From contig CAWHMD010000002.1 of NCBI GenBank assembly GCA_963830385.1, forward strand, positions 186,001-250,000: a DNA stretch of 64,000 bases. Reading direction: 5' to 3'. A program made the position numbers and the translations under genes. Below the pieces are notes generated by a model, which saw only the letters and a list, made by a program, of their open reading frames with translations, was not told where the DNA came from and did not search any database. The DNA comes from Bog-532 sp963830385 (GTDB lineage Bacteria; Actinomycetota; Actinomycetes; Streptosporangiales; Streptosporangiaceae). Of the stretch, positions 8,960 through 16,052 are shown one piece after another; positions within the stretch are counted from its first letter, which is position 1, and every line of letters starts with the position of its first letter.

Positions 8960-9598
8960 TCAGTTGTGACGGCCGGTCACCGCCACCGAGATCCCGACCC
9001 CGATCATGGCCAGGCCACCGGCCCCGCCGACCATCGCGAAGCGGCGCGGGGATCGTGCGAACCAGGACCGCAGGCCGCCCGCGGCCAGAGCCCAGGTGCT
9101 GTCCGAGACCAGGCCGATCGCCACCGAGACCAGCGCCAGCAGCAGCATCTGGACCGGGACGTGCCCGGCCGCGCGGTCGACGAACTGCGGCAGCACCGCG
9201 CCGAAGAGGATGTAGGCCTTGGGGTTGGTCAGCCCGACCATGAAGCCCTCGCGGACCGCGCGGCGGTCGCTGCGGGCCGGGACGCCGGCCGCGAACGCCT
9301 CGGCCAGGCTGGCCCGCTTGCGGAACGCCTGCACCCCCAGCCAGATCAGGTAAAGGGCGCCGGCCAGCCGGACGGCCAGGAACACCTGGGCCGAACGCTG
9401 CACGATCGTGCCCACTCCGGCCGCGACGCAGGCGGCCACGACGTAGTTGCCGCCGACGTTACCGACGACCGTGGCCAGCGCGGCGCGGCGGCCGTAGGCG
9501 AGGGCCCGGCCCACCGTGAACAGCACGCTGGGGCCGGGGATGACGATCAGGATGGCCGACGCGACGGCGAAGGCCAGGACGTTCGCGGCGGGGGGCAC
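8960..9598 (-). CDS. LysE/RhtB-family amino-acid exporter
   Basis: 212 residues, about six membrane helices, GTG start after GAGGT. The first helix ends in the family motif VIPGPSVLFTVGRAL and a central region reads GFMVGLTNPKAYILFGAVLPQF, both characteristic of LysE-family exporters of basic amino acids, homoserine or threonine. Length is normal for the family. Substrate cannot be deduced. It stands alone, with 37 bases to the next gene in the same direction. Confidence 0.9.
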   Translation of the reverse strand: MPPAANVLAFAVASAILIVIPGPSVLFTVGRALAYGRRAALATVVGNVGGNYVVAACVAAGVGTIVQRSAQVFLAVRLAGALYLIWLGVQAFRKRASLAEAFAAGVPARSDRRAVREGFMVGLTNPKAYILFGAVLPQFVDRAAGHVPVQMLLLALVSVAIGLVSDSTWALAAGGLRSWFARSPRRFAMVGGAGGLAMIGVGISVAVTGRHN

Positions 9599-9635
9599 AC
9601 CTCACGGTAACCCGCCCGGCGGTGCGGTGCCCGGG

Positions 9636-10448
9636 TCAGGCGGGGGTCTTTTCCCCCGCCTCGACGGCAACCGGCAGCCGGTTCCCGGCCGGCGGCAGCG
9701 GGCAGGTCGCGAACTCGGTGTAGGCGCAGGGCAGGTTGACGGCCCGGTTGAAGTCGAGCGTGACCTGGCCGTTTGCGTCCGGGGCGGCCACCGGCAGCGA
9801 GCGGTTGGCCGGGTAGGTGGTGACCCCGGAGGTGGCGTCGGTGAACAGGATGAACAGGGCGCCCGGGGTCTGGCCGTTGAACGCGGTCAGCCGCAGCGTC
9901 TGGCCGCTGGCTTCGAACTCCACCTCGCCGGGTGCCTCGTAGACGTGCTGCAGGCCCTCGACCACGGCGCCCACCGTGACCTGCTGGGGCGTTTCGAAGG
10001 GCAGGTACCGGCCGGTCAGGACCCAGCGGGGATCGGGCTCGTAGGCCGGGGTGCCGGTGTACTCCGTGCGCGTCGGGTGGTCCGGGTGCCGGGGCCGGAC
10101 GATGAGGTGACCGCCGCGCTTGGCCACCTCGATCACGGCGTCGCCGGATCCGGCCTCGATCGCGCCCCGCTCGGGGATCGGGGCGAACGTGTACTCGCCG
10201 TGCACCGGGGTCCCGTCGACGGTGAGGTCCTCGCCCTCGTCCAGCACGACCGTGACCCGGTCGTCCACGGCCCGCCAGGCGCCGGGCGCGTCCGGGAAGC
10301 GCTCCGGCTCCGGGGTCAGCCAGTGCCGGCCGGTGATGGCGAGGAAGCCGTGCGGGTCAGCCCGCCGCGTCTCGTGCTCGCGGTGCCACTGGCGCCAGTC
10401 GTCGGCGAAGGCAGTGCTGTCCAGGTCCTGAACCGTCATACCTCGCAC
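9636..10448 (-). CDS. DUF1684 family protein
   Basis: 270 residues, cytoplasmic, beta-rich. It matches the DUF1684 pattern: an N-terminal DDWRQWHREHE helix, then FLAITGRHWLTPE, and near the C-terminus a conserved LDFNRAVNLPCAYTEFATCPLPP block. Biochemical role unknown. GTG 10448 and ATG 10439 are both possible starts. It follows the FAD hydroxylase by 19 bases and is probably cotranscribed with it. Confidence 0.8.
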   Translation of the reverse strand: MRGMTVQDLDSTAFADDWRQWHREHETRRADPHGFLAITGRHWLTPEPERFPDAPGAWRAVDDRVTVVLDEGEDLTVDGTPVHGEYTFAPIPERGAIEAGSGDAVIEVAKRGGHLIVRPRHPDHPTRTEYTGTPAYEPDPRWVLTGRYLPFETPQQVTVGAVVEGLQHVYEAPGEVEFEASGQTLRLTAFNGQTPGALFILFTDATSGVTTYPANRSLPVAAPDANGQVTLDFNRAVNLPCAYTEFATCPLPPAGNRLPVAVEAGEKTPA

Positions 10449-10467
10449 AATCAGCCGACGGAGCGGG

Positions 10468-12240
10468 TTATTCCGCCTCCGGGTCCCCGAGGATCCGGGC
10501 CAGTACGCTGTCCAGCCACTCGCGGGTGGCGGCGGTGTCAGGGGGCGCGGTCAGCTGGCGGGCGGCGATGTAGAGGTCCGGCCGCACCAGCAGCACGCCC
10601 CCGTCGTCGATCTCCCGCAGCCCGGCCCAGGTCCCGTAGGGGTCCTCGAACGGCTGGCCGGGACCGATCGAGACCGGGGTGATCTCGATGTTGCGGGCCG
10701 CGCCGAGCGCGGCGGCGGCGTCGAGCCAGGGCTGGCCGCCGATCCCGGTCACCACCGCGAACCGGCCCTTCCCGGCCAGGTCGAGGGTGGAGACCCGGTG
10801 GCCGCCGGCCGTGACCCAGGTGTGCGGCAGCTTGGCGCCCGGCCAGGTGGCGGGCTGGGCGAACAGCTCGGGGTCGCGGCGGAACTCCGGCATCGGGGTG
10901 CCGTCCGGCACCACCGCCGGAGACGCGTAGCGGTGGTTGTGCTCGACCCCGTGCGCGTCGAACTCGTAGGCCTTGTAGGCGATGGCCTCCCGCAGCGCGG
11001 CCCGGATCTTTTCTCCCTCGGGGCCGGGCTCCTTGCGCTTGGCCAGCTGCCGGTCCAGCCGGGCCACGTCGGTGGTGTCGCTCAGGTCGAGCGCGGTCAA
11101 GATCTTGCCGGTGTCGACGATGGACTGGTTTGCCCGCTCCACGATCTGCCGGGCGACCGGGGCCCGCTCGATGTTGTAGGTGTCCAGCAGCCCGGGGGTC
11201 GCGGTGCCGGCCACCACCATGGCCAGCTTCCAGGCCAGGTTGTAGGAGTCCTGGACCGAGGTGTTGGAGCCCAGCCCGTTGGTGGGCGGGTGCCGGTGCA
11301 CGGCGTCACCGGCGCAGAACACCCGGCCCGCGGCGATCGTGGTCGCGAACTCGTGGTTCACGGTCCAGGGCGAGGCGGACTTGACCCGCATCTCGAAGTC
11401 CTCGGTGCCGACCAGCTTGACCGCCAGCTCACGGACGAACTCGTCGGTGAACTCGGGCGGCCCGGCCGCCACCTCATAACCCCACATCAGCATCCACTCG
11501 TGCCACGGCTTGATCATCCGCAGCACGCCGAGGCCGACGCCTTCGCGTTCAGCGCCCGGCTGCAGCATCCAGTAAAGGACCGAAGGCCGGTACTCCACGA
11601 AGCGCGACAGGTCGGCCTCGAACACGATGTTCATCGCCCCGGCGACGGCGCCGGGTCCCTCGAACGGCAGGCCCGCGTCGGCCGCCACCTTGCTGCGGGC
11701 GCCGTCCGCGCCGATCAGGTACTTCGACCGCACCGTGTACTCGGCGCCGGTCAGCCGGTCCTTGACCGTGCTGGTGACGCCTTCGGTGTCCTGGGTGTGG
11801 CTGAGGTACTCGGTGTCGAAGCGGATCTTGGCCCCGCGCTCCTGCGCGCCCCTGACCAGGATCGGCTCGGTGATCGTCTGCGGTGCGTCCAGCATCGTGC
11901 ACGGGCTCTGCAGCTCGTAGTTGGCGTGCCGCTCGGTGTCGGTACCCCAGGACGGAATCCGGCCCAGTTCCTCACCGGCCAGGCTGAGGCAGAACGTGGT
12001 GTTGCCCATGGATTCCCACGGGGTCGCCGCCTGCATCAGGGTCTCTTCCAGGCCCATGTCGCGCAGGGTCTCCATCGTGCGCTGGTTGGTGATGTGGGCC
12101 CGGGGGCTGTCGGACAGCCGGCCGTACTTGGTGATCATCAGAGTCCGGGTCCCGTAACTGGCCAGGAACAGGGCCGCGGCGGCACCCGCCGGACCCGACC
12201 CGACCACCAGTACATCCGTCTCCACCGATGCTGTCGCCAT
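10468..12240 (-). CDS. FAD-dependent aromatic hydroxylase (TfdB/MhpA type)
   Basis: 590-residue class A flavoprotein monooxygenase. The N-terminal dinucleotide fold is VLVVGSGPAGAAAALFLAS; the middle carries YLIGADGARSKVA and the FAD-ribityl motif reads FCAGDAVHRHPPTNGLGSN; a thioredoxin-like C-terminal domain follows from about residue 430, as in phenol hydroxylases. It should use NAD(P)H and O2 to hydroxylate a phenol or similar ring. ATG 12240 has GGGAGGG upstream. The closest characterised group by motif is 2,4-dichlorophenol/phenol 2-monooxygenase, but the substrate is not fixed by sequence. Confidence 0.87.
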   Translation of the reverse strand: MATASVETDVLVVGSGPAGAAAALFLASYGTRTLMITKYGRLSDSPRAHITNQRTMETLRDMGLEETLMQAATPWESMGNTTFCLSLAGEELGRIPSWGTDTERHANYELQSPCTMLDAPQTITEPILVRGAQERGAKIRFDTEYLSHTQDTEGVTSTVKDRLTGAEYTVRSKYLIGADGARSKVAADAGLPFEGPGAVAGAMNIVFEADLSRFVEYRPSVLYWMLQPGAEREGVGLGVLRMIKPWHEWMLMWGYEVAAGPPEFTDEFVRELAVKLVGTEDFEMRVKSASPWTVNHEFATTIAAGRVFCAGDAVHRHPPTNGLGSNTSVQDSYNLAWKLAMVVAGTATPGLLDTYNIERAPVARQIVERANQSIVDTGKILTALDLSDTTDVARLDRQLAKRKEPGPEGEKIRAALREAIAYKAYEFDAHGVEHNHRYASPAVVPDGTPMPEFRRDPELFAQPATWPGAKLPHTWVTAGGHRVSTLDLAGKGRFAVVTGIGGQPWLDAAAALGAARNIEITPVSIGPGQPFEDPYGTWAGLREIDDGGVLLVRPDLYIAARQLTAPPDTAATREWLDSVLARILGDPEAE

Positions 12241-12315
12241 CGCCAGCCCTCCCGCTGTCCGTACAGTTGTCCGCTGTGCGGTAAGCGCTACCCTCTTGCG
12301 CCCGGGCTGGCCGTG

Positions 12316-12513
12316 TCAAGTGATCGAGGTTTCATGATCCAGCTGGCTCGCGGGGCGGATGCGGAGGCCGTCGAACGCCACCGCCACCACGGTGCCGGCC
12401 AGTTCGGCGGCGGCGGCCGCGGCGCGCGGCCGGTACCACTCAATCAGGGAGTTGACCAGGCCGAACAGCAGCCGGGCGGCCAGCGGGCCGGGTCGCGGGG
12501 CCAGCGGATGCGG
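12316..12513 (-). pseudogene. C-terminal fragment of a TetR (PaaR/KstR-like) regulator
   Basis: Directly after the thioesterase stop, the same reverse frame continues with PLAARLLFGLVNSLIEWYRP followed by ELAGTVVAVAFDGLR and a TGA at 12318-12316. This pattern is the C-terminal ~60 residues of TetR-family acyl-CoA/phenylacetate regulators. The DNA-binding and core domains (about 130 residues) are absent and there is no start codon, so this is a remnant. Its place beside paa-type genes and PaaR-like boxes suggests it was the local repressor. Confidence 0.7.
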
Positions 12514-12807
12514 TCATGGCGCTCCCGGGGCGACGGCGCGGCTGCGGCCGCGGAACTCGGCGACGATCTCGTCACCACGGCGGACGGTGACATCGTAGAT
12601 GCCGTTGCGGCCGTACCGGGTGCGCATCTCGGCGGTGGCCACCAGCTCGTCGCCCAGCCGGGCGCTGGCCACGAACGAGATCTCGGCCCCGGCCGCGACG
12701 GTCACCGCCCCGTGGCTGTTACACGCACAGGCGAACGCGGTGTCGGCCAGCATGAACAGGTAACCGCCGTGGGCGATGTCGCCCCCAGAGACCGACCGAA
12801 CGGACGG
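12514..12807 (-). pseudogene. paaI: N-truncated PaaI-type hotdog thioesterase
   Basis: The open frame reads GGDIAHGGYLFMLADTAFA, the active-site region of PaaI thioesterases (with the catalytic Asp in LADTAFA), then ACNSHGAVTVAAGAEISF and IYDVTVRRGDEIVAEFRGRS. PaaI hydrolyses ring-hydroxylated phenylacetyl-CoA dead-end products. The usual ~35 N-terminal residues are missing: upstream of HGGY the frame meets a TGA at 12810-12808 inside an operator-like palindrome, with no ATG, GTG or TTG between. The internal ATG at 12753 would give 79 residues without the HGG motif. Probably a deletion remnant, though internal translation cannot be excluded. Confidence 0.7.
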
Positions 12808-12812
12808 TCACT
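12791..12812. promoter_or_regulatory. PaaR-like operator, site 1
   Basis: The core ACCGAACGGACGGT at 12795-12808 fits ACCG-NN-CG-NN-CGGT, the centre of the PaaR box I recall from Corynebacterium phenylacetate genes; the outer bases differ from that consensus at two positions. It lies at the truncated end of the paaI remnant. Confidence 0.5.
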
Positions 12813-12859
12813 AATCTTACTTCCCTTCACCTGCCCGGGAAGCTATTATTCCAGTAGTT

Positions 12860-12881
12860 AAGCCCCGAACGATCGGTTGGT
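12860..12881. promoter_or_regulatory. PaaR-like operator, site 2
   Basis: The core CCCGAACGATCGGT at 12864-12877 matches ACCG-NN-CG-NN-CGGT with one change. It lies 113 bases upstream of the paaD start, facing away from site 1, as expected for a divergent paa control region. The flanks match the longer consensus poorly. Confidence 0.4.
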
Positions 12882-12994
12882 ATTCGGACTGAGCCACGGC
12901 GGAGTTGGCCAGCCCGGCTGGGCACGGCCACCAGCTTCGTGATAACCCTGTATAACGAACTGATAAAGGGAGCCGGCCGACCAGAGGTGGCGTT

Positions 12995-13522
12995 GTGACC
13001 GAAGGTGACGCAGTGACGGGAGTGGAGAGACTCACCGCCCGGGCCGTGGCCGAGGCGGTGACCGACCCCGAGCTGCCCATGCTGACCCTGGCTGACCTGG
13101 GTGTTCTCCGCGAGGTGGAAGAGTGCGGCGACGCGGTGACCGTAGCTATCACGCCCACCTACAGCGGCTGCCCGGCGCTGGATGCCATGCGCGATGACCT
13201 GGTGCACGCGCTCCGGCAGGCTGGTTTCGGCCAGGTCGAGGTGCGCACGGTGCTGACGCCGCCCTGGAGCACCGACTGGATCAGCGCGGCCGGCCGCCGC
13301 AAGCTGGCCGCGGCCGGGATCGCGCCGCCCGGCAAGGCGCCGCACCACCGCGCCGGCGGCCCGGTGCCGCTGACCCTCAGCCTGCCCAGCCGCCACGTGC
13401 ACTGCCCGCACTGCGGATCGGCCGAGACCGGCCTGGTGTCCTACTTCGGCGCCACCGCCTGCCGCTCGGTGTACAGCTGCTGCACCTGCTCGGAACCCTT
13501 CGAGCACCTCAAAGAGATCTGA
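12995..13522 (+). CDS. paaD: PaaD-like phenylacetyl-CoA epoxidase accessory protein
   Basis: 175 residues, GTG start. The N-terminal part is a MIP18/DUF59-like fold (VTDPELPMLTLADLGVLREV; TPTYSGCPALDAM), and the C-terminal tail carries CPHCGSAETGLVSYFGATAC and CCTCSEPFEHLK, the cysteine-rich ending of PaaD (PaaJ). PaaD helps mature the iron-sulphur reductase of the PaaABCE epoxidase. None of paaA, B, C or E is present here, so the gene is orphaned; it may act with partners elsewhere or be a survivor of a deleted operon. Confidence 0.87.
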   Translation: MTEGDAVTGVERLTARAVAEAVTDPELPMLTLADLGVLREVEECGDAVTVAITPTYSGCPALDAMRDDLVHALRQAGFGQVEVRTVLTPPWSTDWISAAGRRKLAAAGIAPPGKAPHHRAGGPVPLTLSLPSRHVHCPHCGSAETGLVSYFGATACRSVYSCCTCSEPFEHLKEI

Positions 13523-13548
13523 GCGGGACGTTGCCGTAGCGTAGGCCC

Positions 13549-14115
13549 GTGGACATTACCCAGCTGATCCTCGACGACCACCACGAGCAGCGGCGGCTGT
13601 TCTCGATCCTTGAGCAGATCGACCCGGGGAACACCGCGGTGCTGTCGTCGGTCTGGGACCGGCTGGCCACGTTCCTGGACCTGCACGCCCAGGCCGAGGA
13701 GGAAATCTTCTATCCCGAGCTGCTGCGGGTCGGGATCGCGGCGCGGCGAAAGGCCGGCGTGGAGGACGAGACGCTGGATGCGATCCACGACCACAACGAG
13801 ATCCGGGACGCGGTGGCCGAGGTGGCCCAGCACACCGTGGGCACCGACGAGTGGTTCGCGGCGGTGGCCGGGGCCAACGAGGCCAACAGCGACCACATGG
13901 GCGAGGAAGAACGTGAGGGCCTGACCGACTTCCGGCGGCTGGCCAGCCTGCAGCTCCGGCACGAGCTGGCGGTCCGGTTCGCCGACTACGAGGCCAGGAA
14001 CTTCGCCGGGGTGGAGCCGGTCGACAAGGACCCGGAGGCCTACGTGAAGGCCGAGGAGCAGGCCGCGCTGGGGGCCGACGGGTCGCTGAGCGTCGGCAGC
14101 CTCAAGCGACGCTGA
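13549..14115 (+). CDS. Hemerythrin HHE-domain protein
   Basis: 188 residues, GTG start. A four-helix bundle with His/Glu positions typical of HHE cation-binding domains: LILDDHHEQRRLF, FLDLHAQAEEEIFYPE, IHDHNEIRDAV and NSDHMGEEEREGL. These residues should hold a di-iron centre that binds O2, NO or senses iron/oxygen. The C-terminus is charged and probably disordered. It starts 27 bases after paaD. Role in oxygen or redox handling is inferred from the family. Confidence 0.88.
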   Translation: MDITQLILDDHHEQRRLFSILEQIDPGNTAVLSSVWDRLATFLDLHAQAEEEIFYPELLRVGIAARRKAGVEDETLDAIHDHNEIRDAVAEVAQHTVGTDEWFAAVAGANEANSDHMGEEEREGLTDFRRLASLQLRHELAVRFADYEARNFAGVEPVDKDPEAYVKAEEQAALGADGSLSVGSLKRR

Positions 14116-14123
14116 CCAGCGGC

Positions 14124-14414
14124 GTGCAATTCAGCAGGGAACTGCACGACGACGTGCTGGCCGGCGCGATCACGGTGTCGTTCCGGCTGTGGAAGCGGCC
14201 CAAGGTCAAGACGGGCGGTCAGTACCCGGTCGGGCCGGGCCGGGGCCGGATCGAGGTGGACTCGATCGAGCTGGTGCCGTTCGCCGCGATCACCGACGCC
14301 GACGTGCGGCGGGCCGGGGAGCCGGACCGGGAGACGTTGCGGCAGCGAGCCGCCCACGCGGGCCCGATCGACGACGGCACGCTGCTGTACCGGGTGGAGT
14401 TCCACCCGGTCTAG
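14124..14414 (+). CDS. Small ASCH-like domain protein
   Basis: 96 residues, GTG start, 9 bases after the hemerythrin gene. The pattern DDVLAGAITVSFRLWKRPKV followed by GRGRIEVDSIELVPFAAITD resembles ASCH domains, a PUA-like beta-barrel expected to bind RNA or modified nucleotides. The protein is almost only this domain. Cellular role unknown. Confidence 0.7.
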   Translation: MQFSRELHDDVLAGAITVSFRLWKRPKVKTGGQYPVGPGRGRIEVDSIELVPFAAITDADVRRAGEPDRETLRQRAAHAGPIDDGTLLYRVEFHPV

Positions 14415-14520
14415 GCCGCCCGATCGGCCGCCGCAGTGGGACCTCCGGGCCTGGTGGGACGTTTTCCGGGGCGTTACGATAGTTGGCACGGCTGTCAGCC
14501 GGCGCCTGGAGGCGATCATC

Positions 14521-14847
14521 GTGGCCCGACAGTACAAATATCGCGCGCTGGTGCGGCTGGATCCTGAGACCAGCGGCTCGGAGTTCCCGCTCAAGGGCGG
14601 CCGGGTGGTGGTCCGGGCCGAACATCACGACACCCACCACAACAAGATGTTCAGCGCGCTGGTCACCGGCGTGCACGATGAACCGCTGCAGGCCCGGGGC
14701 CACAGCATCGAGCTGACCGTGACCGTGGTGGGCGAGGACGCCATCGAGTATCTCGAGGTCGGGGACAAGTTCGCGCTGTGGCGCGGGCACGACATCGGGC
14801 AGGGAATCATTTCCCGGCGGCTGCCGCTCTGGGTCGACGCGCCCTGA
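14521..14847 (+). CDS. Small protein resembling EF-Tu C-terminal domain
   Basis: 108 residues, GTG start behind GGAGG. The sequence YRALVRLDPETSGSEFPLKG and the ending FALWRGHDIGQGIISRRL resemble the C-terminal beta-barrel of elongation factor Tu (phosphate-like loop and GxxxGxGxI strand), but there is no GTPase domain. It may bind nucleic acid or another protein through this barrel. This is a similarity by eye only; function unknown. Confidence 0.65.
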   Translation: MARQYKYRALVRLDPETSGSEFPLKGGRVVVRAEHHDTHHNKMFSALVTGVHDEPLQARGHSIELTVTVVGEDAIEYLEVGDKFALWRGHDIGQGIISRRLPLWVDAP

Positions 14848-14885
14848 CCTGGGGTAATACTCCCAGCCGGGGGTAACACGAAGGT

Positions 14886-15971
14886 GTGGCGCACTGGGTC
14901 CTGCACGTAGACCTCGACCAGTTCATCGCTGCGGTCGAGGTCCTGCGCCACCCCGAGCTGCGCGGGCAGCCGGTCGTGGTCGGCGGCGACGGCGACCCGG
15001 CCAAGCGCGGGGTGGTGAGCACCGCGTCGTATGAGGCGCGGGCGTTCGGCGTGCACTCGGGCCAGCCGCTGCGCCGGGCCGCCCGGCTCTGCCCGGACGC
15101 GACGTTCCTGGCGGTGGACCGGGACGCCTACGAGGCGGTCTCGGACGAAGTGATGGCCGCGCTGCGCGCGTCGGGCACGGTGGTGCAGGTGGTGGGCTGG
15201 GACGAGGCGTTCCTGGGAGTGGACACCGACGACCCGGAGGGTTTCGCCCGCGACCTGCAGCGGCGGGTCAGGGACGCGACCGAGCTGGACTGCACGGTCG
15301 GGATCGGCGAGAACAAGCTGCAGGCCAAGCTGGCCACCGGGTTCGGCAAGCCCGCCGGGGTGTTCCGGCTGACCTATGAGAACTGGGACGAGGTGCTCGG
15401 CGGCCGGGCCACCGACGCGCTGTGGGGCATCGGCGCCAAGACCGCGCAGAAGCTGGCTGGCCTGGGTGTACGCACCGTGCGCGACCTGGCGGCGGCCGAC
15501 CCGGACGAGCTGGCGCGCGCGTTCGGGCCCGCCACCGGGCCCTGGCTGGTGCTGCTGGCCCGCGGCCACGGTGAGCGGACGGTGGACGACACGCCGTACC
15601 GGCCCCGCTCGCACGGCCGGGAGATCACCTACCAGCAGGACATCAGCGACTGGGAGCAGGTCACGGCCGAGGTGGACCGGCTGGCCGGCACGGTCGCGGC
15701 CGAGCTGGCCGGGGCCGAGCCGGAGCCGGGGGCGGACGGCCCGCGACCCGCGATCCGGGTGGTGGTCAAGGTCCGTTACGCGCCGTTCATCACCGAGACC
15801 CACGGTCAGCCGCTGGCCGGCCCGACCGTGGACGCTGAGCCGATCCGGGCCGCGGCGCTGACCGCGCTGGCACGCTTTACGGGGCGGCGGCCGGTCCGGC
15901 TGCTCGGGGTACGGGCCGAGTTCGCGTCGTTATCGCTGCCCGCTTCGGTGCACGTTTTCGCGACGATGTGA
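14886..15971 (+). CDS. dinB: Y-family DNA polymerase, DinB2-like, with Ile at the steric gate
   Basis: 361 residues, GTG start. The first catalytic motif is HVDLDQFIAAVE and the second GWDEAFLGVD, supplying the metal-binding acidic residues. The palm continues CTVGIGENKLQAKLATGFGKP, and a helix-hairpin-helix thumb follows (ALWGIGAKTAQKLAGLGV), then the little-finger domain. In ordinary DinB the residue after DxDxF is Phe or Tyr and excludes ribonucleotides; here it is Ile, as mycobacterial DinB2 has Leu. It should therefore carry out translesion synthesis and may insert ribonucleotides. No beta-clamp motif is obvious at the C-terminus. Confidence 0.9.
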   Translation: MAHWVLHVDLDQFIAAVEVLRHPELRGQPVVVGGDGDPAKRGVVSTASYEARAFGVHSGQPLRRAARLCPDATFLAVDRDAYEAVSDEVMAALRASGTVVQVVGWDEAFLGVDTDDPEGFARDLQRRVRDATELDCTVGIGENKLQAKLATGFGKPAGVFRLTYENWDEVLGGRATDALWGIGAKTAQKLAGLGVRTVRDLAAADPDELARAFGPATGPWLVLLARGHGERTVDDTPYRPRSHGREITYQQDISDWEQVTAEVDRLAGTVAAELAGAEPEPGADGPRPAIRVVVKVRYAPFITETHGQPLAGPTVDAEPIRAAALTALARFTGRRPVRLLGVRAEFASLSLPASVHVFATM

Positions 15972-15988
15972 CGATAACTGTTTACTTG

Positions 15989-16002
15989 GCGGTCGTAACC
16001 GC
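15989..16002. promoter_or_regulatory. Inverted repeat upstream of the phosphoesterase gene
   Basis: GCGGT-cgta-ACCGC forms a perfect five-base inverted repeat, flanked by the near-repeats GTTTACTT and GTTACTT. It lies 51 bases before the start at 16053 in a short AT-richer stretch, so it may be an operator of that gene; the regulator is unknown. Confidence 0.3.
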
Positions 16003-16052
16003 GTTACTTTTCCGTGGTCAATCGGGCCGGCCGCACCATTGGGGGCAGGAAA

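Noticed and set aside
14851..14876. Two GGGGTAA boxes before dinB as copper-type operators
   Set aside because: Spacing (19 bases) and sequence differ from the GGGGTATC array and no metal gene is near.
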